DNA from: Proteiniphilum acetatigenes DSM 18083
GTDB lineage: Bacteria > Bacteroidota > Bacteroidia > Bacteroidales > Dysgonomonadaceae
Assembly: GCF_000380985.1 (NCBI RefSeq)
Contig: NZ_KB905693.1
Location: 124,001 to 188,000, forward strand
Length of the DNA stretch: 64,000 nucleotides
Reading direction: 5' to 3'
Under the pieces are notes generated by a model. The model was not told where the DNA came from, did not search any database, and saw only the letters and a list, made by a program, of their open reading frames with translations. Made by a program: the position numbers and the translations under genes. This document shows positions 8,555 through 16,747 of this stretch, piece after piece. Position 1 is the stretch's first letter. Every line of letters begins with the position of its first letter.

Positions 8555-11500
8555 TTATTTCTTTAACTGAAACTGATCTGTTATCACACCGTCAATACCT
8601 TTGGATATAAAATCGAGGGTATTGTTATCGATACGGATAATCTGGAACAATCCCCCCTTATTGGCATAAACTTCATTGTACTTTTCAGATGCCGGTTCAG
8701 GTTTACGGGGCTCAACCGTTACCGAAGAGACATAGAGGGTCCCCTTTCCTGAATCGGTTACTACCTGCTCATTATTAATCGGATAGGAGCGGAAATATTG
8801 ATGTACATGCCCGGACAGCACCAGATCGACATGATACTTATCGAACAGCGAACACCATGATCTGCGTATTTCCGGATAAGAGCTATCCGTCGCATAAGGA
8901 GGAAAATGGGTGACGGCTATTTTCCATTTCTCTTTGGTTTGCCTGAGCTCTTCTTCCAGCCAGCAGGCAATCTTTTCTATATCGCCCGTAGCATCGATCA
9001 TATAAAAACGTGCATCTCCGTAAGAAAAAGCATAATTCCGTTCGGGAGACAGACCGCATGCTGTATCCTGAGGCAGCATGAACAGTTGTGTGTAGAGGGT
9101 AGGGGGCAAGCCGTCCTGACTGTCGTGATTACCCAAAGTGGGGACAAATGCCAATCCGGGAAAGATATCCCTACCGGAATGTAAATATTTATCCCACAGG
9201 TCTCTGAACAGCCCGGTGTTTACATGGTCTCCCGAATGTACCAGGAATGCAGCATCCGGCGCTTCTTTCACAGCCTGTTTCAATACCGGCTCCACAATAT
9301 CATCGTTATGGGTATCGCCCAGATAGATAAAGCTGAAAGGTGATTTTCCCTGTGGAGCTGTACGAAAAGAACAGACCGGACTTTCTTTCCGGTTATCCGC
9401 ATTATATATCAGATAACTATATTCAGTATCAGGTTGAAGTCCCGTGATATTTACTTCCCAGTGCTTTACATCGGGGTTGTTATGGATATATTTATCGCTA
9501 AGCAGCTGTTGTGAAGCCAATGCCTCTGAAAATTCTCCTTTATTGTTATTCTCACTCCAATACCTGAGTGTCATTTTAGCTACAGAAGTATCGGTTCTCC
9601 ATTGAATCGCCTGTGTGGTAGCCGGGTCATCACACCAGGTCAGTATAATCTGATCTGCATCGGGAGAGGCAGGATAAGCAGTTTCCCGGAAAGAATTCAA
9701 TACAGCGGCTTCGCGTGCACGGCCGCGAATAGTGGTGAACAGCACATGCCCTTCGAGTTCTTCCGGCAGTTGTTCAATAACCAATTCATCCCAGTCGTTG
9801 TAGGTATAAGCCCCTTTCTCCATCCGGATCACTTTCCATCTGTCCGGGGAATGATGCAATATTTTCGGCATCTTATTTCCGGCAACCGGGCCGATCGTAA
9901 CAAAATAAACCACCCGGTGCAGATCGAATCCGTTGATCCCGAGACTGATCTCACCGACAGGGAACTCCTTTTGCCATACTTCATATTCGTAATTTTCGTT
10001 GGATACCGACATACCTGTCTTCCGGAATCCCTTTTCTTCTAACCAGAAAGGAACGATTTCCTGCCCTTTATGGCGCATCACGGATACCAGGGCAGGAGCA
10101 TCGACCGTGAAACGCCAATGTTCATTGGCAAAGATCTCTTTTTCTTCTTCACTGATCCTCCCCAGCAGTTGCTGATTGTTCACCTCATTCAACTTCTCTG
10201 CCGGTACTTCAGAAATGACCCGTTCCAACACTGCATCCCTGATCTGTTCCGTTTTAGAAGAGAGTGGGAGGGTAGCGGGTAACTCCTCCAACAGTTGGTG
10301 CAACTCTTTATACAAAAGCGGTGCGGTCTCCGGGCCAAGAGAATTCTGTTCACCGTAATAAGGCTTGTCCCGGTATACATACGGCTTCTTCACATCCCAC
10401 TGGCTTTTGGGGATTATATAGCCGATCTCATCATTGGCAAGACCGATGCCAAAACGGAACTCTCCCTGCATCAGATCGCGCAGAGGCGGCGTTTCCCGGG
10501 AATCGACCGGAAAGTCCCGGCCGGGTAAGGCCACTACCCCTCCATTCAATATCTCAGGATAGAGCTCTCCCGGGAAAGTGATAAAACCGGCCGGCCCGAT
10601 ACTCCATACAGCAGCTTCGGTACGCTTTTTCATCCATCCGGTCATATCTGCATCCATGAGCCCGATAGCGGCAGCAAGGCGGAACAGTTTGTTCTTCAGA
10701 GGAAGTTCAAATGTCTTTGCACGTAGATTGATGCCTGCTTCTCTCACTTCAACAGCCTTTTCCTCCATCGTACGGAGTATGATTAATCCAAGGGTATCTC
10801 CCTGGGCACGTATCTTATCGAACGACGGCTCTACATACACCGTATCGCGGAACGGATCATGGACCTCCATGCTGGCATGGGTAGTCATTAATCCGCCTAC
10901 TGCCCCGTTCACATAGAGGGCAACGCCGCCGACTCCCTTTCTGGCGAGGCTGTCTCCGTAATAGACTCCTTTTTCGACCGCTTCCCTCAGGTAGTGGGGA
11001 AAATCGGAGGAGATATACAGGTTTTTACTCCACAATGTTTCGGGATGATTGGCCCATTGTATCAGTGTACCAAGCGTCTGTAAGGTCTCGGCATCGGTGA
11101 CCTGCATCATTCTGAGGCCCGCGTCAAAGACATAAGGTTCACGTGTGTCTTTTAAGGTTACCATCCCCTCCGTCAGGTTTTGCGAGAAGCGGAAATAGGC
11201 AGGGCGCAATGCTTCCACAGCCTCCACAACAGATTGAACCACCCTTTTCTTGATATACTCTTTCCACTCCTTGTTGACGCCGCTCTTTAAGGGTGATTCA
11301 CCCCACAGACCCAGCAGGTCCGGGGCTTCATGGGTGTGGGTGGATGTAATCACCAGATAGGTGATGCCTGCTTCTTCCGGCAGCATTTTCCGGATATCGA
11401 CTACCATCGGGTGAAACATACCAATCACATCCACTGCCACCACTGCAAGGCGGGTATTGCCGTCATCCAGCACCATTGTACGCGCCCACAGATCGTCATG

Positions 11501-11821
11501 GACACCTTGGGCAGCGACTCTGTTTCCAAAGCCGGCAATCCAGTAGGTATCGAACTTTCCATTTCCGTTCAGGTCTTCATAGGTATCTCCTTTCTCCGGC
11601 TCGTAACGTGCATTGTTATCCACATCGTTCCACGGTTCCATATACTCAGGCGTGATCGTAACCGCAGCAAATCCGGCACGCATGATCCGGGGTTCCCTGC
11701 TTTCGATTTTCAGGTCTACACTATATCCCGGATGACGGTCGCGCATATTGCTGTAGCCGTAAATACAGACCAGGATAAGTACAACCAGCAGTGAGATTCC
11801 TATGATCTTTATTATTTTCAT
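8555..11821 (-). CDS. Fusion of a neutral-ceramidase-like domain with a purple acid phosphatase
   Basis: A 1088-residue protein. A membrane anchor or signal (residues 4-22) is followed by a neutral/alkaline ceramidase N-terminal-type domain (about 48-510) with zinc-ligand-like STHTHEAPD (159-167) and ANHPE (257-261). Two Asp-rich loops (DVDNNARYEP and DLNGNGKFD, 66-91) look like calcium sites. Where true ceramidases carry the nucleophile Ser in GDVSPN, this protein has NGAVGGLM (305-312), so ceramide hydrolysis is doubtful. A beta-rich linker (560-700) leads to an Fn3-like domain (722-825) and a complete phosphatase domain: GDTHND (835-840), GDHVN (864-868), GNHD (897-900), HFPP (972-975) and GHVHQYFR (1004-1011). 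The protein may remove an acyl or amide group and a phosphate from the same substrate. That is inference. Confidence 0.83.
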   Translation of the reverse strand: MKIIKIIGISLLVVLILVCIYGYSNMRDRHPGYSVDLKIESREPRIMRAGFAAVTITPEYMEPWNDVDNNARYEPEKGDTYEDLNGNGKFDTYWIAGFGNRVAAQGVHDDLWARTMVLDDGNTRLAVVAVDVIGMFHPMVVDIRKMLPEEAGITYLVITSTHTHEAPDLLGLWGESPLKSGVNKEWKEYIKKRVVQSVVEAVEALRPAYFRFSQNLTEGMVTLKDTREPYVFDAGLRMMQVTDAETLQTLGTLIQWANHPETLWSKNLYISSDFPHYLREAVEKGVYYGDSLARKGVGGVALYVNGAVGGLMTTHASMEVHDPFRDTVYVEPSFDKIRAQGDTLGLIILRTMEEKAVEVREAGINLRAKTFELPLKNKLFRLAAAIGLMDADMTGWMKKRTEAAVWSIGPAGFITFPGELYPEILNGGVVALPGRDFPVDSRETPPLRDLMQGEFRFGIGLANDEIGYIIPKSQWDVKKPYVYRDKPYYGEQNSLGPETAPLLYKELHQLLEELPATLPLSSKTEQIRDAVLERVISEVPAEKLNEVNNQQLLGRISEEEKEIFANEHWRFTVDAPALVSVMRHKGQEIVPFWLEEKGFRKTGMSVSNENYEYEVWQKEFPVGEISLGINGFDLHRVVYFVTIGPVAGNKMPKILHHSPDRWKVIRMEKGAYTYNDWDELVIEQLPEELEGHVLFTTIRGRAREAAVLNSFRETAYPASPDADQIILTWCDDPATTQAIQWRTDTSVAKMTLRYWSENNNKGEFSEALASQQLLSDKYIHNNPDVKHWEVNITGLQPDTEYSYLIYNADNRKESPVCSFRTAPQGKSPFSFIYLGDTHNDDIVEPVLKQAVKEAPDAAFLVHSGDHVNTGLFRDLWDKYLHSGRDIFPGLAFVPTLGNHDSQDGLPPTLYTQLFMLPQDTACGLSPERNYAFSYGDARFYMIDATGDIEKIACWLEEELRQTKEKWKIAVTHFPPYATDSSYPEIRRSWCSLFDKYHVDLVLSGHVHQYFRSYPINNEQVVTDSGKGTLYVSSVTVEPRKPEPASEKYNEVYANKGGLFQIIRIDNNTLDFISKGIDGVITDQFQLKK

Positions 11822-11919
11822 TTTATAACTAATTCACGTTTCGAAAGTCGTATTATTGCAACTAAATCATCCATATCCAATTCACATGCGAAAGTTGAGT
11901 AAACAGGATTATCATCTTT

Positions 11920-12837
11920 TTACTTTTTTCTCTGCAATTCAAACAAGGGACGGTAACTGATAACGATAATACCTTCCTCTTCAATCAATTGCCTGAACCT
12001 GTCACTGGTAAAAAATTCCAATTCCTTTATGCGTTTGGGAGCAGAACCGGTGACTGCCCGTATCTCGTCTCCCTCTGTCGCTGCATGGATGTATATTTCC
12101 GTCACTCCGGGCTGTATATTCTTAATATACGCTGTCCAGAACTCCTCCAGATTTTCTGTTTTGTAGTTTTGCAGCTCTTCATGAATAAAATAATCGGGAT
12201 GAATAATTCCTTTCTCCTTACAAATATCCCTGAAAGGAGGCGCCCCCATATTGTCCAGTGTGGATTGCGACGGCATACGCACAGGCAGGTCAAATTCTTC
12301 GGCAAGTTGCAAATATATCAACATATAGTCCGGTGAATACTGATAGGTTCCCATATGGGAATCGATATGAGTCACCGGTACTCCGGCATCCAGCGCCTTG
12401 CGGATCTGCGCCCTGCCTTCAATCAATGCTTCTTCGGTATTGGACGCTTTATATACCTCCATTACTCCTTTCCACATATAGCCCTGTTCATCATACAACC
12501 CCGGGACTTCATTGCGCGGAGCTACCGTGCCCCACCTATAGTTTTTCCATTCCGATGTCAATGTGAGATGCACGCCAAATCCTTTATCCGGATTCTCTTT
12601 CGCATAATTGACGATCTCATTCGACCAGGAACAGGGCATCATGATTGTAGCCGAACTGATAAGCCCATTCTCCATCCCTTCAACGGTAGCGGTATTGGCA
12701 GCATGGCACATACCGGCATCGTCATTATTGATAATCAGTAGTTTATCCGTATTTTTATATCCCAAACGTTCGGCCAACGTCTGGGCGGACAGGGTTCCTA
12801 CAAAAAATAATACACTCAGTATCAGAATTCCTCTCAT
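11920..12837 (-). CDS. Secreted ChbG/HpnK (YdjC)-family carbohydrate deacetylase
   Basis: A 305-residue protein with a signal peptide (MRGILILSVLFFVGTLSAQ). The family metal site is present: NNDDAGMCH (37-45), GVHLTLTSEW (88-97) and HIDSHMGTY (157-165). Family members remove an N- or O-acetyl group from sugars, for example from chitooligosaccharides (ChbG) or hopanoid-linked GlcNAc (HpnK). The signal peptide places it outside the cytoplasm. In this operon it could expose the amino group that the exo-glucosaminidase-type GH2 enzyme needs. It ends 98 bp from the upstream end of the fusion gene. Confidence 0.87.
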   Translation of the reverse strand: MRGILILSVLFFVGTLSAQTLAERLGYKNTDKLLIINNDDAGMCHAANTATVEGMENGLISSATIMMPCSWSNEIVNYAKENPDKGFGVHLTLTSEWKNYRWGTVAPRNEVPGLYDEQGYMWKGVMEVYKASNTEEALIEGRAQIRKALDAGVPVTHIDSHMGTYQYSPDYMLIYLQLAEEFDLPVRMPSQSTLDNMGAPPFRDICKEKGIIHPDYFIHEELQNYKTENLEEFWTAYIKNIQPGVTEIYIHAATEGDEIRAVTGSAPKRIKELEFFTSDRFRQLIEEEGIIVISYRPLFELQRKK

Positions 12838-12873
12838 CTCGTTTGATTTATTAAGTTAATTAAACTTCCACGA

Positions 12874-14229
12874 TTACTCTACAAATACCTTTTTATTATC
12901 CGAGACATATGTCCGGGTACTGACTGTGTACTCATCACCATGGGGATCTTTATAAACCAGATCCACATAAAAAGCCTGAAATCCTTTTTTCGGATAATTA
13001 ATCCTTACGTCGACCGCAGATTTGTTGCTGGGGTTGAGCTGTATATCACTTTTAGTCCATGTGGCCTTACGGAAATCCCGGCTGTCTGAAGCGGATGTCC
13101 ACAGTCTGGCACCCACCAGATTGTCCGGAGAGGTTTTCACTTTCAGGTCGATATTTCTACGCTTTTCCTCCAGATTCCACTCGCAGACAGGATAATCCGC
13201 CTTATATAACATATGCGCGAAAAATGAACTGAGCGCCCCGAAAGCCTGTACTTTATCCCCCAAACCATGGCCTGCATTGGGAACATAATGCAACAGGTTA
13301 TGCCCGGGGATATCATTGATATAATGTTTCACCGCATCGACGGTCCAATAGGGATCGTTTGTTCCCATAATAATCATCTTGGGTATGGTTAGTTTTTCAC
13401 GGTAGGAATAAGGATCTATCATTTTTACGACAGCGCTTCCAAATTCGCTATGGATTGCCTGTGGTATCTCCAGATTCACGTAATCCTGGATCTCCTCGCT
13501 GTATTCTCCGTAGAGTTGTTTCTGATAATCCAGGGTGGCGGGCATATTCAGCATATCAATCACCATGGGAGCGATGGCTTCCACACGCGGATCCTGCAGT
13601 GCCCCGGTAAGCCAGCTGGTCCATCCCCGCTTCGACCCTCCCGAAACAAGGAAACGGTTTACCTGCCGGTCCAACTCTTGTGTGGCAAATTCCTGCACCG
13701 CATCCATGGCTTTATAAGCAGTTTTCGTCATCGGAAACAACAATGGCCAGGAGTAATCTTTGTCTTTCCTGAACTCATTGAGCGTATAGGAGATCAATGC
13801 ATCTTCTTTCAAACCGCCATACAGAGGCTGATTAGGCACTTGCTTTAATACACACACAAGGGCATTATTGCGGTTAGCCAGGGCAGATAAGAACAATAAA
13901 AAGCCATCATCCTCCTTCGCAAATCTCGGAATACCCTCGTTTATCGAGCCTCCGTCTACAAATAACAGCGCCCCATCCTGTTTTAAGGACTCCGGAACAA
14001 AGATAATAAGTTCATGTTTCCAAAGGATTCCATGCCATTTCTGAGAAATAAACAGCAAGGAATAGACCTTTGTCTCATCCATCTCATATGTATTGCGGAC
14101 TTCCCATCCCCATGTACGATCATCATTGTGGACATAGGCATTCAGCGCCGTTTCAGGTGTAATAGCTTGTTGTGCACATCCAACAATAACGCAACAATAG
14201 ACAGTTAAAATAAACAGTAATCTCTTCAT
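12874..14229 (-). CDS. PhoPQ-activated pathogenicity-related (PqaA) family lipoprotein hydrolase
   Basis: A 451-residue protein with a lipoprotein signal (VIVGC, Cys18). It matches the PhoPQ-activated pathogenicity-related family of alpha/beta hydrolases: an N-terminal beta domain (YTWGWEV-type segment here as TWGWEVRNTY), FVSGGSKRG-like LVSGGSKRGWTSW (Ser199 as nucleophile), GTNDPYW (candidate Asp) and NAGHGLGDK (candidate His), so the triad looks complete. The C-terminal 90 residues form a beta domain. Physiological substrates of the family are poorly known; an esterase or amidase role on the PUL glycan is inferred. It is 36 bp upstream of the deacetylase gene in the same operon. Confidence 0.85.
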   Translation of the reverse strand: MKRLLFILTVYCCVIVGCAQQAITPETALNAYVHNDDRTWGWEVRNTYEMDETKVYSLLFISQKWHGILWKHELIIFVPESLKQDGALLFVDGGSINEGIPRFAKEDDGFLLFLSALANRNNALVCVLKQVPNQPLYGGLKEDALISYTLNEFRKDKDYSWPLLFPMTKTAYKAMDAVQEFATQELDRQVNRFLVSGGSKRGWTSWLTGALQDPRVEAIAPMVIDMLNMPATLDYQKQLYGEYSEEIQDYVNLEIPQAIHSEFGSAVVKMIDPYSYREKLTIPKMIIMGTNDPYWTVDAVKHYINDIPGHNLLHYVPNAGHGLGDKVQAFGALSSFFAHMLYKADYPVCEWNLEEKRRNIDLKVKTSPDNLVGARLWTSASDSRDFRKATWTKSDIQLNPSNKSAVDVRINYPKKGFQAFYVDLVYKDPHGDEYTVSTRTYVSDNKKVFVE

Positions 14230-14271
14230 ACGTTCAATTTTATTTTTTAGTTTTATAATGAATCATACACC

Positions 14272-14312
14272 ATTTAATCTTCACATCAGTAAATCAGCAA
14301 ATCATCTAATTA
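14272..14312. repeat. Short ATCATC/AAATCA-rich repeat
   Basis: The gap and the adjoining end of the next gene read CATCAGTAAATCAGCAAATCATC. The same words occur at 32281-32330 and, inverted, at 53795-53835. They belong to the dispersed low-complexity family described under findings. Confidence 0.35.
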
Positions 14313-16482
14313 CATCAAGGTAACGCGCCATCCAGTAGGGCAACAGAAATTCATCGCCGGTAAGTTGCTGGTGTGTTCCCCGACCCCCGTCAATAATGAA
14401 TTCGTTATTATTATGCCTGTTCATAGGCCGCTCTCTTTTAGGAATAAGTTCGGTAGTTGTCTGCTCCCGGAAATTGGTGTGGATATCTTTCGGCAGAAAT
14501 TCCAAATCTTTCCGGTGTGAGTTTTTTACCACATAACGGTTACGATCTTTGGGAAAGCCTTGTAAATACCAGAGGGTAGATTCCAAATCGATATCTCCTG
14601 ATGTCCCATAGGTCAGGAGATTCCAGAGCGCATTGCGTTCTGGTTTTTCAATTTCCCAGTGATCCCGTATCATTGCTGCATATTCCTGCTTTAACGTATC
14701 ATTGAAAGCATAATGATATAACACCCAATAGGTGAGAAATGCCATTTCATCATCAGAATGATTCCAGTCCTCACCCATGGTTATTCCCTGGTGTTGAAAC
14801 CCGGAAGTAAACCGGATATTGCCCACAGGGATTTTCATATTATCGAGATATCCGTGTTCTTCCATCATCCTAAACGCTTCTGTCTTATAGATCTCTTTCC
14901 CTGTCAGCTTATATGCCAGTTGCAATCCCGTAACGGTCAATGTACTGTTCAGCCTGCGGTCGAACTGCGTGGTAGCAAAAGAGTTCACATATTCGGGATT
15001 CCATCTTCCCCAGAGTGTCGGCTTACCATCATAATCTATAAAATAATAATCATTGGTGATGATATGAGTCATGATAGCATCGAAATAATCTGCTACCCGT
15101 TTTTTTTCTTCCGGCGTTTGCGCCACATACTGGTCTATTACGGAAGTAACGAACAGATAACCGACGAATTCATCGGTGCTGGTCGTTCCCTTCCACCACC
15201 AGTTCTTATCGGGTGCAGGTCTCCAGGGGACTGTGTCTCCGGCAATATATCCCGTACGCTCGAATGTTCTTGCTGAAAATCCCTCTATGGGATGGATGGT
15301 CAGCAGCCTTTCATAGGCTTCAAACGACTCCCACACATATTCCCTGGCCTTCTCCTCTTTGGTTACAGCATAACGGAATGCCTGACTTCCCAGATAGAAT
15401 GAAGTCCACAGGCCGTCATTATCATCATCATCGAGGCGCAGGGTGGTGGGATCGTCCGGATCGACTAACCGGGAAGCGGCTGAAAAACCATAACGGAGAT
15501 GATACTTGCGCAGGTTGTCCTGCATAAACTCCGCTTTTTCAGCCAGTGTTTCCTGTACAAACTGCACCTTATTCAAACCGGTCGGGGTCAAAAAGTAAAG
15601 GTTCCCGTCGTTATCCGCAGCCATATCTATGACCTTGTCCTGATCGAGCCAGCGTTCAGAGGCATAATAGTCGAACCGTTCCGGTTGCCTTACAAAAGCG
15701 CCCTGATCTGTTGCGAACCAATACTTACCATCCACGGTCAACATATGGTTAATAACGGGAACAGGAAGCCTATTATTGTGAGGTTCAGCGATTTTTCCAT
15801 CCCGGTCAATCACATAATAGCCATCCGTTGTTCCCACTGCTATGCTATCTCCCTTGAATGCCATTGCTGTCAGATTGCTGCCGGCATGGATTTTAATCCA
15901 TTTGTCATCTTTGAGTAAATAGATACCCGTAGATGATAAATACCAGAACTGATGATCCGATACATACAATCTGATCAATTCTTCAGGGGGAACGTCCAGA
16001 TCTCTGACTTTTGTATTCCGGTTATACAATACACCTCCATGCTCTCCTGTCAGCAATACGTCGTCATTGGCATTTACCGCAATATGTCTGTATCTGTTTT
16101 CAGGCAGCAGGCCGCATATTGTTCCGGCATGTTTATTGGTAAGGAATCGGTCGGAATACAGATAGTAGAGATAATCCGTTCCTTCCTGAATACAAATATC
16201 CACAGGATATTTATCGGACAGGGAAGCATACCGGAGATCCTTTGAAATGATCTCTCCCGGGAAATCGCGGAACAGGCCGGCATCGGTCAGTATGAAAATA
16301 CTGTTATCCCCGTCCGCGACTACTTTCGTGAAGCGGACATCTTTCCATTTCGGAGATAATGTATACCTGACCGATACCGGAGCGGTGTAAGGTTCGTCCT
16401 TCACCGGCAGATCGGCCGTTCCCGCAAAAACAGGTTTTATAAACAAAAGGCACAAGAAGATGCCTATCTGGCTTAAATTCAT
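14302..16482 (-). CDS. Secreted protein with N-terminal beta-propeller-like region and C-terminal alpha/alpha-toroid-like domain
   Basis: The frame extends to a TTG at 16569, but the ATG at 16482 starts a good signal peptide (MNLSQIGIFLCLLFIKPVFA), giving 726 residues. Residues about 30-310 contain regularly spaced short strands with Asp/Gly turns (for example DGDNSIFILTDAGLF and DNDGNLYFLTPTGLN), as in two-component-sensor-type propellers. From about 330 the sequence is helical with RLDDDDNDGLWTSFYLGSQA and WNPEYVNSFATTQFDRRLNS, resembling (alpha/alpha)6 glycosidases or lyases. I do not recognise a named family. It lies between the SusD gene and the PqaA-type hydrolase of PUL A, so a role in processing the same glycan is likely. 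Confidence 0.65.
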   Translation of the reverse strand: MNLSQIGIFLCLLFIKPVFAGTADLPVKDEPYTAPVSVRYTLSPKWKDVRFTKVVADGDNSIFILTDAGLFRDFPGEIISKDLRYASLSDKYPVDICIQEGTDYLYYLYSDRFLTNKHAGTICGLLPENRYRHIAVNANDDVLLTGEHGGVLYNRNTKVRDLDVPPEELIRLYVSDHQFWYLSSTGIYLLKDDKWIKIHAGSNLTAMAFKGDSIAVGTTDGYYVIDRDGKIAEPHNNRLPVPVINHMLTVDGKYWFATDQGAFVRQPERFDYYASERWLDQDKVIDMAADNDGNLYFLTPTGLNKVQFVQETLAEKAEFMQDNLRKYHLRYGFSAASRLVDPDDPTTLRLDDDDNDGLWTSFYLGSQAFRYAVTKEEKAREYVWESFEAYERLLTIHPIEGFSARTFERTGYIAGDTVPWRPAPDKNWWWKGTTSTDEFVGYLFVTSVIDQYVAQTPEEKKRVADYFDAIMTHIITNDYYFIDYDGKPTLWGRWNPEYVNSFATTQFDRRLNSTLTVTGLQLAYKLTGKEIYKTEAFRMMEEHGYLDNMKIPVGNIRFTSGFQHQGITMGEDWNHSDDEMAFLTYWVLYHYAFNDTLKQEYAAMIRDHWEIEKPERNALWNLLTYGTSGDIDLESTLWYLQGFPKDRNRYVVKNSHRKDLEFLPKDIHTNFREQTTTELIPKRERPMNRHNNNEFIIDGGRGTHQQLTGDEFLLPYWMARYLDVIR

Positions 16483-16496
16483 ATAATTACAAGTTT

Positions 16497-16742
16497 GAAA
16501 ACTAAAACTAAGAAGTAAAAGTGAAAATGAAGAATGAAGAGTGAGGGATTGGGAACGAAAAGTTTTCAATTCCCAAATCCCATATCTCGATTGAAAATCG
16601 ACATAGTCAAATCCTACATCCTAAGTCTCACATCTTACCTCTAAAATCATAAATCCTACATCTTAAATCCAAAGTGTTGGCTCTTGATTCTTTGTTCTAA
16701 AAATCTAGTGTCTTTATTCCTTATTCTTTACTCTTTATTCTT
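16497..16742. repeat. Low-complexity intergenic block between the SusD gene and the next gene
   Basis: This 265-bp gap is filled by degenerate repeats of a few words: AAATCCTACATC/AAATCCCATATC, TTCTTTGTTCTAAAAATC and TCTTTATTCCTTATTC followed by TTTACTCTTTATTC. The last block is nearly repeated at 47957-47988. No coding frame is supported. It separates the Sus genes from the enzyme genes of PUL A and could affect mRNA stability or relative expression, which is speculation. Confidence 0.5.
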
Positions 16743-16747
16743 TTTAA

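Noticed and set aside
8555-11821. Annotation as a true neutral ceramidase
   Set aside because: The nucleophile motif GDVSPN is not conserved and the protein carries a phosphatase; only a ceramidase-like domain is claimed.
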